From the NCBI RefSeq assembly GCF_027887165.1, contig NC_077231.1, positions 127,216,487 to 127,280,486 on the forward strand: a DNA stretch of 64,000 bases, read 5' to 3'. This document shows positions 36,201-46,439 of this stretch, piece by piece. This DNA is from Monodelphis domestica. Lineage: Eukaryota > Chordata > Mammalia > Didelphimorphia > Didelphidae. Under the pieces are notes generated by a model. It saw only the letters and a list, made by a program, of their open reading frames with translations. It did not search any database and had not been told where the DNA came from. The stretch's first letter is position 1, and each line of letters begins with the position of its first letter. The position numbers were made by a program, and so were the translations under genes.

Positions 36201-36209
36201 TAGCAACTC

Positions 36210-37420
36210 AAAAAATAGTATTACTAGAAAACAAAAGATCCTAATCCAATCTGATAGCCCAGGTGATGGAGATTGGGAGGATTGGGAGTATCCCCAGCCT
36301 GTTTCTGCTTGACCCTGACAGTCAAAAGGGGAAAATGATTTCACATAGAAATATTCAATTTTTTCAATTCTGTATTAATTTTCCTTCCCCCTTTATGAGT
36401 TGTAATGGCCAAAGAATTCATCACCCAGTGACCCAATGATGAGCTTCATGAGATATAACATAAAAGGGCGACTTTTTAAAACATGAGACATGTTTTAGAC
36501 ATGAGAAATGTTCTCTTTCCAGAGCCATAGTTGATTTGCTCATTTTTCTATTTTACTTAACTTCAGACATTATCTATCTGAGTGCTGAGTTCTGAGCACT
36601 TCTCTAGGGGATTACTTGATCTAAGCTTTTGTCCTCTTAGAGCCTTCTTCTACTTTCATAATTCAAGCTAGGACCTGCAACCTTTCAGTGTTCTCTGTCC
36701 TTTTGCTGTGAGCTCTGTAAGTTCCTAGAAAAGATTTGGATTGGTCAGCTTGCCCATTGGCTGGAGTTTCAGTAGACTGCTGCTGGATTTATGCACTATA
36801 AACCTCCTGGGAAGTAAGTTCTAAACTTAGAATCAGAGGGAACAAACTGCAGGCTCTCCTTTGGTCTGGGATTCTTACACTGGTTATTCCAGGAGAAACT
36901 TCTACTGCATGTTAGAAGCTAGAACTAAATCTTCACCCTGTTCCTGAGATCAGAATCTCATAGCTACTGTTTGTGAATTTATTTCTTACTCAGTACACAT
37001 CTAGGGCCTCATAGTGACCACTCACATTAGAGACCCTCTCTTAGTGAGAGACAGAGCTTCTAGATGGTACTGAGTCCTTTCCTGTGTTAGATCAGGGATT
37101 CCTTCAAATCTCTGCCTACCCTAGCAGTTCCCATCATGGTGGACTCTCAGTCCATGGGTGTACAAATGCTCTCTATATGGCATGCTGAGATACTCTCCTA
37201 GCCAGATCCCAATGGTAAACTTCTCTGTCTCCTTAAGCTTCCCTTGTTTGGAAAAATGACTCACTATGACTTTTCCTGGGATTTACTGATCAGAATTCAG
37301 TCTAGTAAGTTTGTAAGATCTTTGTAGAGGTGGCTTGTTGGAGTCACTCGGCTTTAGTTCTTTCTGCTAACTGTAATCTTGACTCAAATGAGAACATATT
37401 TATAAATCACTTTGTATAAT
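36210..37420. other. Unassigned, GC-richer block, possibly repeat-derived
   Basis: About 1.2 kb of unusually even composition with text such as 'ggacctgcaacctttcagtg', 'gatttatgcactataaacct' and 'tgttcctgagatcagaatct' that reads like an interspersed element, perhaps an L1 5' region or LTR-element interior. There is no open frame longer than chance. I could not identify it. Confidence 0.3.
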
Positions 37421-37869
37421 TCCTAGCACATGGTAGGTACTATGCAAATTTTTTTTTCTCTTTTTTCTTTCCCTTTCCCATATTTGAAATCTTTATAACA
37501 TTTTTTGTTTAAAGGCTTAGCCTTTAAGAACACAAGCTAATTTTCATGCCAAGAAAAAGCATTATAGTAGGACTTTGTGGAGGAGCCAAACTATTCTTTT
37601 TGGAAGTATTTATTTTTTGATAAAATTTTATTTTTCTTAAAATATTTCCCAATTATGTATAAAATTTATAACATTCATTTAAAAAAAATTCTCTCCCTTT
37701 GTTCTATCTCACCCTAACCCTTAAGAAGGCAAGCAAAATGTCAGTTATGCATGTGATATCAATATAAAATACATTTTCATATTAGCCATAAAAGCCACAT
37801 TATTAGAAATAACTAATTATAACTATTATTTCATAATATGGAAGTGCACCAAAGTAATGCATATTAAAA

Positions 37870-38110
37870 ATTACTCTTAAATTCTTGTCCAACTCTGAGT
37901 ATTTTCCAGTACCATCCATGGGGTTTTTCTTGTCAGAGGCTGGAATGGTTTGCCATTTTCTTCTCCAGCTCATTTTACAAATGAGGAAACTGAGGTAAAT
38001 AGGGTTTCAATGACTTTCCCAAGATCACGCAGCTAGCACCATAGTTGAACTCAGGAAGACGTGTGTATTCCTGACTTCATATCTGTCTCTATCCACTGTA
38101 TCACCTAGAT
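37870..38110 (-). mobile_element. MAR1-like marsupial SINE
   Basis: 'aattcttgtccaactctgag', 'ggctggaatggtttgccatt', 'gaggaaactgaggtaaatag', 'cccaagatcacgcagctagc' in reverse MAR1 order. Confidence 0.85.
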
Positions 38111-38424
38111 TACACATAGAAGTCACTTACAAATTCCTTCAGTTCTAAACTCTAGAGAGAATGTTTATCCTTTGGGGTAATCATTGCCTCTTTGTCAGTG
38201 AGCTGATAGCATATCAAGTAGGTTTCTCTTTTAAAATCCCTAAAAAAAAACCTAGCTATTCAGGGACTGCTTGAATGGCCAGAATCACCAAGCCACTATA
38301 GAAATCTTAAGTATTTATTGATCATGTTAGCTGGATGAAATTTATTACTTTCTGTTAGCAAATTTGAGAAGGAGAATAATAATACTCCTAACCTAAGAAA
38401 AAGTGAAAATGGACATCTTTAATA

Positions 38425-38668
38425 ATAACAGTTAACATTTATATGGTGTTTACTCTGTGCCAAGAAATAATTATTTCATTCAATATGTACAACTCTAAGA
38501 AGTAGGTGTTATTATTAACCTCATCTTGCATATGAAGTAACTGGGGCAAACAAGTGTTAAATGACTGGCCCAAGGTCACACAGCTATTGAGTATCTAAGG
38601 CCAATTTTGAGTTCAGGTTTTCTTAAATCTAGTTCTGGCACTCTATCTACCATATTATCTAGCATTAT
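38425..38668 (-). mobile_element. MIR-type SINE
   Basis: 'aacatttatatggtgtttac', 'gaagtaggtgttattattaa', 'tggcccaaggtcacacagct' and 'cactctatctaccatatta' in reverse MIR order. Confidence 0.8.
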
Positions 38669-38689
38669 CCACAGCATAAATAGAGAGTG

Positions 38690-39530
38690 CTGGCTTTCCA
38701 ATAACATCATTTGCTCTTTTTTTTTGAGAATTGTTTTACTAAGCAATTATCAAACTTCATGAATGCTGGTTAAAGTCATTGCTTTGATGGGTTTGCTGCT
38801 GGAAATATTACCCAATTTTGTGGGTCTAAAGAAATCAGTAGCTATTAACTGTAGAAACTTTGAGAATATTCCAAAACACCTGTTTAAAAAGTCACCCTTT
38901 CCTTAGTTTTGATTTAGAAACTTTAGATCTTAGCATTATGTTGCATTTTGCACAGAGCTATTGACTTAAGCCAAAGGACCGTGAACAATAATTATTTTGC
39001 ATGACTGAGCTCTGGCATACCATTGTCAGATATGCACTTAACAGGAGCACTACTTTCAAATTTTAGAACAGAACTGTCAAACAAGCAAACGCTTAAACCA
39101 AAAACCTCTTTTTCAAGCTATAGTTCTGAGCATGAGTTCTAAGATGTGCGATAATGGAATGGATTGTTTTGTTCTTGCAAAAGCTCCTGATTTGACAGTC
39201 TTAAAAACTAAAATCTATTTCTTCCTAGAATAAATCTACCAGTAGAAACAATAATGCAATTCCTCAAATAAAGTTGAGGAACATTGCAGGTGTTGGGGAA
39301 AGAGAGCCAAGCATTAGTCATATTAAATATCTGTTAGAAGAGTGGTTTTTATGTTGGACAAAGAGTATCTTGCTCAGAATTAAAAAGGACTGACTTGATT
39401 CAGCTCAGTTGGACATCTGTTCATCCATCCAAGAAAACTTCTTAGTAATTGCCAATTTAAGCTCAATTAAACTCTTCATCCTAGAAATACCATATGTCTA
39501 GATCAAAGGTCTCCCATCATTTCCCCAAAC
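38690..39530. other. Repeat-poor stretch upstream of MGST1; possible regulatory sequence
   Basis: No mobile element is recognisable over about 840 bp. It includes 'aataattattttgcatgact' with an octamer-like core. The segment atgactgagc (39001-39010) fits the antioxidant-response consensus RTGACNNNGC. About fifteen such matches are expected by chance in 64 kb, so the motif alone means little. Confidence 0.25.
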
Positions 39531-39739
39531 CTAGGTGCACCACTATGATTATTATTGAGGCAAACAGGTACAAGGTTTAATAGAAATAAATAGAGAGGTA
39601 GATAGGATTTTTTAAACATATCCTTTTCAAATATAGACCATCACAGATTTCCATTGACAGGTATTCAGGTGCCAACCAGTAGTAATGGAATTAATGCTAT
39701 TATTCCTTTTGTTTCAATAACAATGTTGTAACCATCACC

Positions 39740-39900
39740 TCAATTTGATTATCATAACAAATATATGAAATTTGTAAGGAAATTATTATTATCCTTATTT
39801 TGCAGATGAAGAAATTGAGGCATGGGGAACACTTACTAATTCAAACAATCTGAATAAATGCCCATCTAAATCTAATCTCTATTTCATATAATAGCCTTAC
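39740..39900 (-). mobile_element. MIR SINE fragment
   Basis: 'ccttattttgcagatgaaga', 'aattgaggcatggggaacac' in reverse MIR order; the tRNA-like head is lost. Confidence 0.5.
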
Positions 39901-40384
39901 AATTATTCAAAATAGTAATTGCATCTTCCCAACTCTCTCCCAGATCCCTACTATGTCAGAATTGGGAAGAACTGGTAACACAACTCAGGTCTTCTGACTT
40001 TCAATCCAGAATCCCTTCTCTGATACCATAAAAGACACAAAGACTTCTTATTGAATAAGAAGACCCAAAAGTTAAGTGTCAATAGGAAAGACCTTAGTAA
40101 TTGAGAATAGCTTTATTAGACAAACACTATTTAATACTTTAAGCATGTAAGAATTATGGGGCTGGAAGTTCAGAGACCAGCCACTACCCAAATCATGAAT
40201 TTTTGTTAATTCTAGTAAGTGCTCATCCAAATCACATCTCCATTTCATATTATGATCCTTCAAATATTTGAAAATAATGACTGCATCTTTCCAACCCCCT
40301 CTCAGAACCCCTCCAAATCTTCTCTTATTCAGAGATGAAACTCCACCAGATCCTTCAATTGATCATGACAGTGAATGATTCCCC

Positions 40385-41125
40385 CGTCAATCAATCAACT
40401 AGCATTTATTAAGTTCTTACCTAATGCCAAGTACTACACTAGGCACTGGGATTACAAAGGCAGAAATAAAAGTCATTGTTCTTAAATGATTTATATTTTA
40501 CAAGAGAAGACCATACACATGCCTATACATACATACATACATACATACATATGTGATATATACATATATTAAAGCCAGGATTATTTTATGGGGAGATACT
40601 AACTGTTGGGGCATCTAAGGTAAAGCCTCCTAAAGGAGGTAGTGTTCTAACTGAATTTACAGAAGAATATGGCTTCTAAGAGGTAGAGACAAGGAAATAC
40701 TGCATCCTAGGTATGAGACTTGTGCAAAAACTTAAGGAATTATAGAATTGAAATGCTATGTATGAAGACCAGCAAGAAGATCACTTTGACCTTAAATACA
40801 GAGCAAATGAATGGGATTACTATAAAGTTTGTGTGTGTGGGAGGTGTGGAGCAAGGATTATAAAGGCTAAACATGGAATTTTGTATTTTACTTTGGAGGT
40901 AATAGAAAGTCATTGGGGTTTATTGAGCAAGGTATTATTGTGTTCATAGCTGTACTTCAGAAATATTACTTTGACAAATGGATTGGCAAGAAGAGAGAAT
41001 CAAAGCAGGAAACTATTGCAATAGTCTAGAAATTCATTGGTGAGGGACAGAACTACAGCCCAGTGGTTGCCTTGGAGTAGAGCAAGGGGGAACAATATGA
41101 GAGATGTTGTGATGGCAAAATCAAT
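40385..41125 (-). mobile_element. L2 LINE 3' half
   Basis: 'caatcaactagcatttatta', 'ctacactaggcactgggatt', 'ggaggtaatagaaagtcatt', 'ggggtttattgagcaaggta', 'gcaggaaactattgcaatag' and 'atgagagatgttgtgatggc' run in reverse L2 order. A (TACA)n patch sits at 40518-40552. Confidence 0.8.
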
Positions 41126-41129
41126 AAAA

Positions 41130-41290
41130 TTGATCATTCCTCATTCCTTTGGGCAGACTCCAGTTTGTTATTGTCCTTCCATCCTAAAATATGGTGCCCT
41201 GAACTGAACAAATGGTGAATGTTCTATTATAATAATTGCACCTTTATTAATTCTTGACATTAACTTTGGGGCTCCCATATCTCCTGCCAA
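41130..41290 (-). mobile_element. L3/CR1 LINE fragment
   Basis: 'ccatcctaaaatatggtgcc', 'ctgaactgaacaaatggtga' is the L3 segment for 'gcgccacattttagg' in reverse, followed by diverged text. Confidence 0.45.
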
Positions 41291-41317
41291 ATGATATCTT
41301 TCTTATAATAATTTATA

Positions 41318-41465
41318 GGCAGTGTGGGATAATGGAAAGAACACTGAATATGGAATTAAAATTCCAACTGGCTTCAAATCCCATCTCTGATATTGTGGGC
41401 AATACCTTGGGTAAGTCTCTAAACTTTACAATCATTCACTTCCTTTATAAATAAAATTTTAAAAA
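41318..41465 (+). mobile_element. MIR-type SINE
   Basis: 'ggcagtgtgggataatggaa', 'ggcttcaaatcccatctctg', 'gggtaagtctctaaactt' in forward MIR order. It splits two L3 fragments. Confidence 0.65.
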
Positions 41466-41489
41466 GTTCTAAGTCACTTTGATATGTTT

Positions 41490-41700
41490 TAAATCTTGCC
41501 ATTTCAGGATACATCTTCATTTTTAACAGGATCTTATCTAAACATGTACCCTCTGTTCTTTAGTAGTTCAGCAGATTGTTTTAATCCCAGAAGCAATACT
41601 TTGCATTTCTTTCAATCAAATTTCATTTTCTTAGTTTCATCAGATTGTTCCAGTCAATCAAGATATTTTCAGATTTTGATGATTTCATCCTTTACACAGG
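41490..41700 (-). mobile_element. L3/CR1 LINE fragment
   Basis: 'tttgcatttctttcaatcaa', 'atttcattttcttagtttca', 'agattgttccagtcaatcaa' resemble the L3 post-RT region in reverse. It may be the continuation of 41130-41290. 41701-41800 ('gatgtccccaaagttttagt') could be a mariner-derived scrap. 41801-43001 has no element I recognise. Confidence 0.45.
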
Positions 41701-43006
41701 ATGTCCCCAAAGTTTTAGTTCATTTTTAAGGTATTAAAGTTTATTTTAATGTAATAAACTTTTATATGAGCAGGGGTTATTTTGATTATAACATTGCTTT
41801 AGGAATATCACTTTGCCTTTATTATTTATTATTTAAGCTATTAAAACTTAAAACTTCATTAAGACTCTTGAGACACTATATTATCTATTTCTTTGAACTT
41901 CGGATTGCCCATTCCTCTTTTAAGCATAATGTCTCTTCTTTTGTGTAAGTTACAGATCACTCTGGCCTTCTGTTTAAGACTTCCTGCCTATTTGATCTCA
42001 ATGCATTGGTAACTACTCCTTGACTAGTCATTCAAATAATTCTAAACTAGCATAACTTTCTTTCTATCTATATCTTACCATATTGCTTCAAAGAGATCAA
42101 AAGAGTCAGTGAAATTCCTAGACAAAATGCAGGAATACTATGTTTATTACCTCCTACTGATATAATATTAACTTTGTTAAAAACAAAATTAACTTTTCCA
42201 TAATGAGTGAACCCTTGTTTTTTTTTTAGGTATTCATTCCTTTAATAATTTTTATGGAATTTTATTAGGAATGAATATCATTTTTCAAAAACTAGGAAAT
42301 TTGCTCAGGAAAGATCTTAGAAAATAAAGAGGAATAACTAGATAACATTTCTAATAATATGTGTCAATATCAGAAGTGTTGCATCACAGTTAATTAATGC
42401 TAGAATTCACTGAACTGACATCATTCTATGTTGTTGATCAAATGTGTGCTTTAGATGTGGGGGATCAATTCTACAGGAGGCAAAGTTGACATTTTGTCAT
42501 GAAACTTAAAAGCCTGATTTGTAATCTTGAACAGATGAAAGATCAGTCTAAATACACATTCAAGTGTACTTAGGATGTACATCATATAGATGACTATGGG
42601 TAGAATAAAATTTTTCCTCAAAAAAGACTTATGAATGACATATTCTGAGTAGAAACTCTAGATTCCTGTGCCACAAAGCTTGGAAAAGTAAATTATGGTT
42701 GAAATATTCTTAAGTCTTTGTGTAATTTATTGACTGCCTTGACCACAAAAGAATATCAATATGGCCCAAGTAGAATATCTGATCTTGAGTAGGATTGAAC
42801 TTTAATGCACACCAAATTGAGTTAGCATTTAAAAAGGATCCCAAACTACTAAATGAACAGATATGATAACTGAGTTGATTTAGCGTTAGCTATTTAAATG
42901 TTGAAAATACTTGCCAAAAAGAATTAATTTTTTTTAGTAGAGCACTCAATTACTGCCCCTCTTATTCATGGGATCATTGGAATTGTACCCTAGATTTAGT
43001 TCACTA

Positions 43007-43322
43007 TGGCTAAGGCAGGTATTTCTCAGAGGACAGGATTCAAATTATGGGGAAATCAGTGGTGGGCAAGAGTCTCATTGCCCTTCCCTTTTTAGTTTTG
43101 GTGGGAGGAGAGTGAGTTACACAGAATGAGCAGGCAAAAGTAGGCAATCTCATTAAATTATCTTTACCCACAAACATTCTTCTTTCAAACTTTCCTGATT
43201 CTATAAAGGCAACCACAATCCTTCTAATCACCAAAGTCCATCACCTCTGTATTAGCCTTAATTTTTTTTTTATTCACTCATCTGTATATGTAATCGACAG
43301 CCAAGACTTGTCATTATCTGCA
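43007..43322. repeat. Direct repeat / candidate LTR, left copy
   Basis: TG...CA-bounded 316-bp unit, about 95% identical to 43738-44053 at a constant offset of 731 bp. Both contain a run of T near the right end. The matching minus-strand open frames in both copies are consequences of the duplication, not evidence for a gene. Confidence 0.9.
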
Positions 43323-43737
43323 CACTCTGATATCCATTCCCTTCTCTGAAATCATGGATTAAGAGCTTTTACTAATATGTTTTTTTTTTATTTATTAACC
43401 AAGTAGAAGCCACAACAGTTCAAAGCAAATGATATTTAATCAACAACTTGTGAGATAATTATTAAGCTGCATGGAAAAGCAGCCCATAGGCAAAGTGCAC
43501 CATGGCTTACCATACAAACAGTGGGGAATAAGATACCCACAGGTAATATTGACTCAGGAATGGCAGGGCACACATATAGGGAACACATTTGGTCGTGGAG
43601 TACTAGTCACAGTGTCCTTGCATTTCCAAAATAAAATATGCATATATAACTGCAGAATTTTTCATAAACTCTACAGATGAACTGGTTCTACCAAATTGTG
43701 CTGCTGAATACCTCCCTACTTCCCTTAGATCACCTGG

Positions 43738-44053
43738 TGGCTAAGGCAGGTATTTCTCAGAGGACAGGATTCAAATTATGGGGAAATCAGTGGTGGGCAA
43801 GAGTCTTATTGCCCTTCCCCTTTTAGTTTTGGTGGGAGGAAAGTGAATTACACAGGATGAGCAGGCAAAAGTAGGCAATCTCATTAAATTATCTTTAGCC
43901 ACAATCATTCTTCTTTCAAACTTTCCTGATTCTATAAAGGCAACCACAATCCTTCTAATCACTAAGGTTCACCACCTCTGTATTAGCCTTAATTTTTTTT
44001 TCATTCACTCATCCATATATGTAATCGACAGCCAGGACTTGTCATTATCTGCA
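43738..44053. repeat. Direct repeat / candidate LTR, right copy
   Basis: Second copy of the 316-bp unit, followed immediately by cacta, the same five bases that precede the left copy. Confidence 0.9.
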
Positions 44054-44059
44054 CACTAT

Positions 44060-44320
44060 CTCTGCTAGGAATACAAATAAATATAAGGAGAAAGGGATAG
44101 GCTGTCTTCAAGGAGCTTACATACTAAGGGAGAAGACCTAAGAGGAAGCAGCAATAATCTGGAAAAGAAGGTTTTAGGAGGAGTCATCCAGCTAGTGGGT
44201 GAGGTAGCAGGGATGAAGGCTACTTGCAATGGCAGAATTTGAATGAGCTTCAAGAAGAGCTGGGAGATGGTAGAAGAAGTCTGGAGTAGAGTCTGAAGAG
44301 ATGTAAGACTCATTGCCAAA
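44060..44320 (-). mobile_element. L2 LINE 3' fragment
   Basis: 'ctgctaggaatacaaataaa', 'ctgtcttcaaggagcttaca', 'tactaagggagaagaccta' fit the reverse L2 3' end, adjoining the direct-repeat element. Confidence 0.5.
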
Positions 44321-44329
44321 CTGATTTTC

Positions 44330-44530
44330 TTAAACTAAAAGTTTGAACTAGTACTCCATTCCTAACTTCCCACTCAATAAACCTCTGTGGCTCCCTATTA
44401 TCTCTATAATCAAATACAAACTCCTTTGCACATCATTTAAAACCCTTCAAAGTCTGGTTCCTTTGTACTTTTCGACCTTATAGTACTGCCTGTCTATCCA
44501 AACTAATCTTGTTCTTCCCTACAAATGTCA
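44330..44530 (+). mobile_element. L2 LINE fragment
   Basis: 'cactcaataaacctctgtgg', 'ctccctattatctctataat', 'caaatacaaactcctttgca', 'aaacccttcaaagtctggtt': a well-preserved forward L2 block. 44531-44660 is unassigned. Confidence 0.75.
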
Positions 44531-44667
44531 AAATACTCACATACATTAATTTACACATGCATAAACAAATAACCATAATCAATAAAAAACAAAATATGAT
44601 ACTGTAGATCCACATAAAGAAATAGGAATGCATGTTTAAAAAGTAAAAACTTTTAAATTTTATATCT

Positions 44668-44832
44668 CGTAATCAGTACTGTGTAGTTGGGTCTAAGGAA
44701 GATCAGTAAGGGCCAGGCAATGGGGGTTAAGTGACTTCCATAACTAGCATCTGAGGTCAGATCTGAGGTCAAATTGAGCCCAGGACCTCCTCTCTCTAGG
44801 TCTCACTCTCAATCCACTGAGCCCCTAAGAAT
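44668..44832 (-). mobile_element. WSINE-like SINE, truncated
   Basis: 'ggtctaaggaagatcagtaa', 'gggccaggcaatgggggtta', 'agcccaggacctcctctctc', 'ctctcaatccactgagcccc' in reverse WSINE order. 44833-45425 is AT-rich with nothing I recognise. Confidence 0.7.
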
Positions 44833-45429
44833 GGATTTATATGAAAATGTTTTTGTTAAATTGAAATCAGACAATTAACTTTTGTTTGTTGTTTTTGCAT
44901 TTGTATCAGAAATATCTACACACAGAGATATAATTTTCTGAAAAATGTCTATGTTCACAGATTGTAAATCTATTCTTTGCTCATTGTGTCATGTTTTTCA
45001 ATAAGTCTTTAAAAAAAAAGAAATTCACCCGCTTGACTAGTTGCATTGATTAAATTAACTAAATAATTAGTTACTACAAAGCAATTAGAATTGACAAGTC
45101 TGTCCTGTCCCATATCCCCTAACCCTTTATTCCCCATGAAAAATATAGGGATTGAAAAAAAAATGAAGCACATTCAATGGATTGAATTTTTTTCAAAATT
45201 AAAAATGTATTTGTATCAGCTGTAAACAAATTTTAAAATATTATTCATTTCATTTTTATCACATCTTCTAAAATTCTGATTTTGTATATATTTATAATGT
45301 CCATAATATACTTCATTCTATAATTTATAAGTAAATAAATGTACACATATTGGATGCATGCTCCAAAAAAATTTCTTTTGATTGGAGTGAGCAATCAAAA
45401 TTTGTGAGGCCTTTGGACTAGATAATGAA

Positions 45430-46335
45430 ATAGTTAAGTAGATTTAGAACTTGTGCAATGACTGGACCCAAAGAGTATTTATTAATACTTTAATTTCAGC
45501 CTGGAAGGAGGTTCCTGGTGAAGTATTCCAGGGCCTTGTGCTATTTAACATTTTTATCAATGACTTGGAGAAAGGCATAGGACAGGCTTATCAAATTTTC
45601 ATATGATGCATAGCCGGAAATGATAGCTTAAAATCCTGACAGTCTAGAATATTGGGCCAAAATGAATAAGAAATTTAATAGAGATAAATGTAATGTCTTA
45701 CCTTTATGGTGAACAAATTGACTTTATAAGTACCAAGAGGAAGAAATATGGCTAAGACAGCAGTTTGTATGAAAAATGTCTGAGTTTTTATTTAGAGTAC
45801 TACAAGCTCAAAATGAGTCAACAGTGTATTATGACAGTCAAAAAAGGCGCATGTACTCTTCAATTACCCTTCAATGCATAGCTTCTGAGTATAAAGCGTT
45901 TGTAGTGTGTCCTCTGCCTTGGTCGGGCCATATCTGAAATCCCATGTTCATTTCTGTACAAGGGCTTTTAGGAAGGATGCTGATGAGATGGAAAGTGTCC
46001 AGAGGGCAAGTCAAATGATGTCTTTAAAAGGTATAATTAGAAAAAAAAAATAAAATAAAAAATAAAAGGCATAATTAGAAGCAATCTGAGGGATTTGCAA
46101 AGAAGGAAATTTAGGCATCATGGGAAGAAAAATGTGCTGATTCTCGTCAGTATCTTGAAGAGAAGTTCCTTATCTTGGGACATAGGGATTCCCTTTCCTT
46201 GGAGAACTTGAAACCAGGGCTGGATTTATTGGTTACAATGTATTGGGAATCTTATTCCTATATAAATGTTACTAATGATTGGAGATATCCTCTTCTAAAT
46301 CTGAGATGATTGTGACTGTGTGATTCTTTGATCTT
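45430..46335 (+). mobile_element. L3/CR1 LINE, RT end to 3' end
   Basis: Forward copy. 'ggaggttcctggtgaagtat' then translation of 'gtgctatttaacatttttat' gives VLFNIFINDLEKGIGQAYQI-type RT text. It continues with 'aatttaatagagataaatgt', 'aatgagtcaacagtgtatta', 'gaaagtgtccagagggcaag' and a diverged 3' end near 46300. An A-rich patch at 46037-46065 may be a later insertion scar. Confidence 0.8.
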
Positions 46336-46439
46336 TTAAAAAAATCACCAGCTTGAATTAAAACCAGCTTTCAATTTCCTTATCCCTTCCCCCACTCATA
46401 GTTAAGATGTGATAGTTACAAGGGAAATTATATAAATTT

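Larger units (their letters stand above)
43002..44058. mobile_element. Compact fossil LTR-type element with two direct repeats and target duplication
   Basis: Two 316-bp direct repeats (43007-43322 and 43738-44053) flank about 415 bp of unique sequence. Each repeat starts TGGCTAAGG and ends ATCTGCA, giving TG...CA ends. The whole unit is bracketed by cacta (43002-43006 and 44054-44058). The repeats are about 95% identical without length change, so the insertion is fairly recent compared with most of the window. The interior has no gag, pol or env coding sequence, and I cannot find a clear primer-binding site in either orientation, so it looks non-autonomous or internally deleted. Orientation is unknown. 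Confidence 0.6.

Noticed and set aside
40518-40552. Short (TACA)n array considered as a CRISPR-like or satellite repeat
   Set aside because: It is a plain tetranucleotide microsatellite without spacers inside an L2 copy.
43040-43962. Two similar 63-64-codon minus-strand frames that look like a small gene family
   Set aside because: They are the same chance frame in the two copies of the 316-bp direct repeat.
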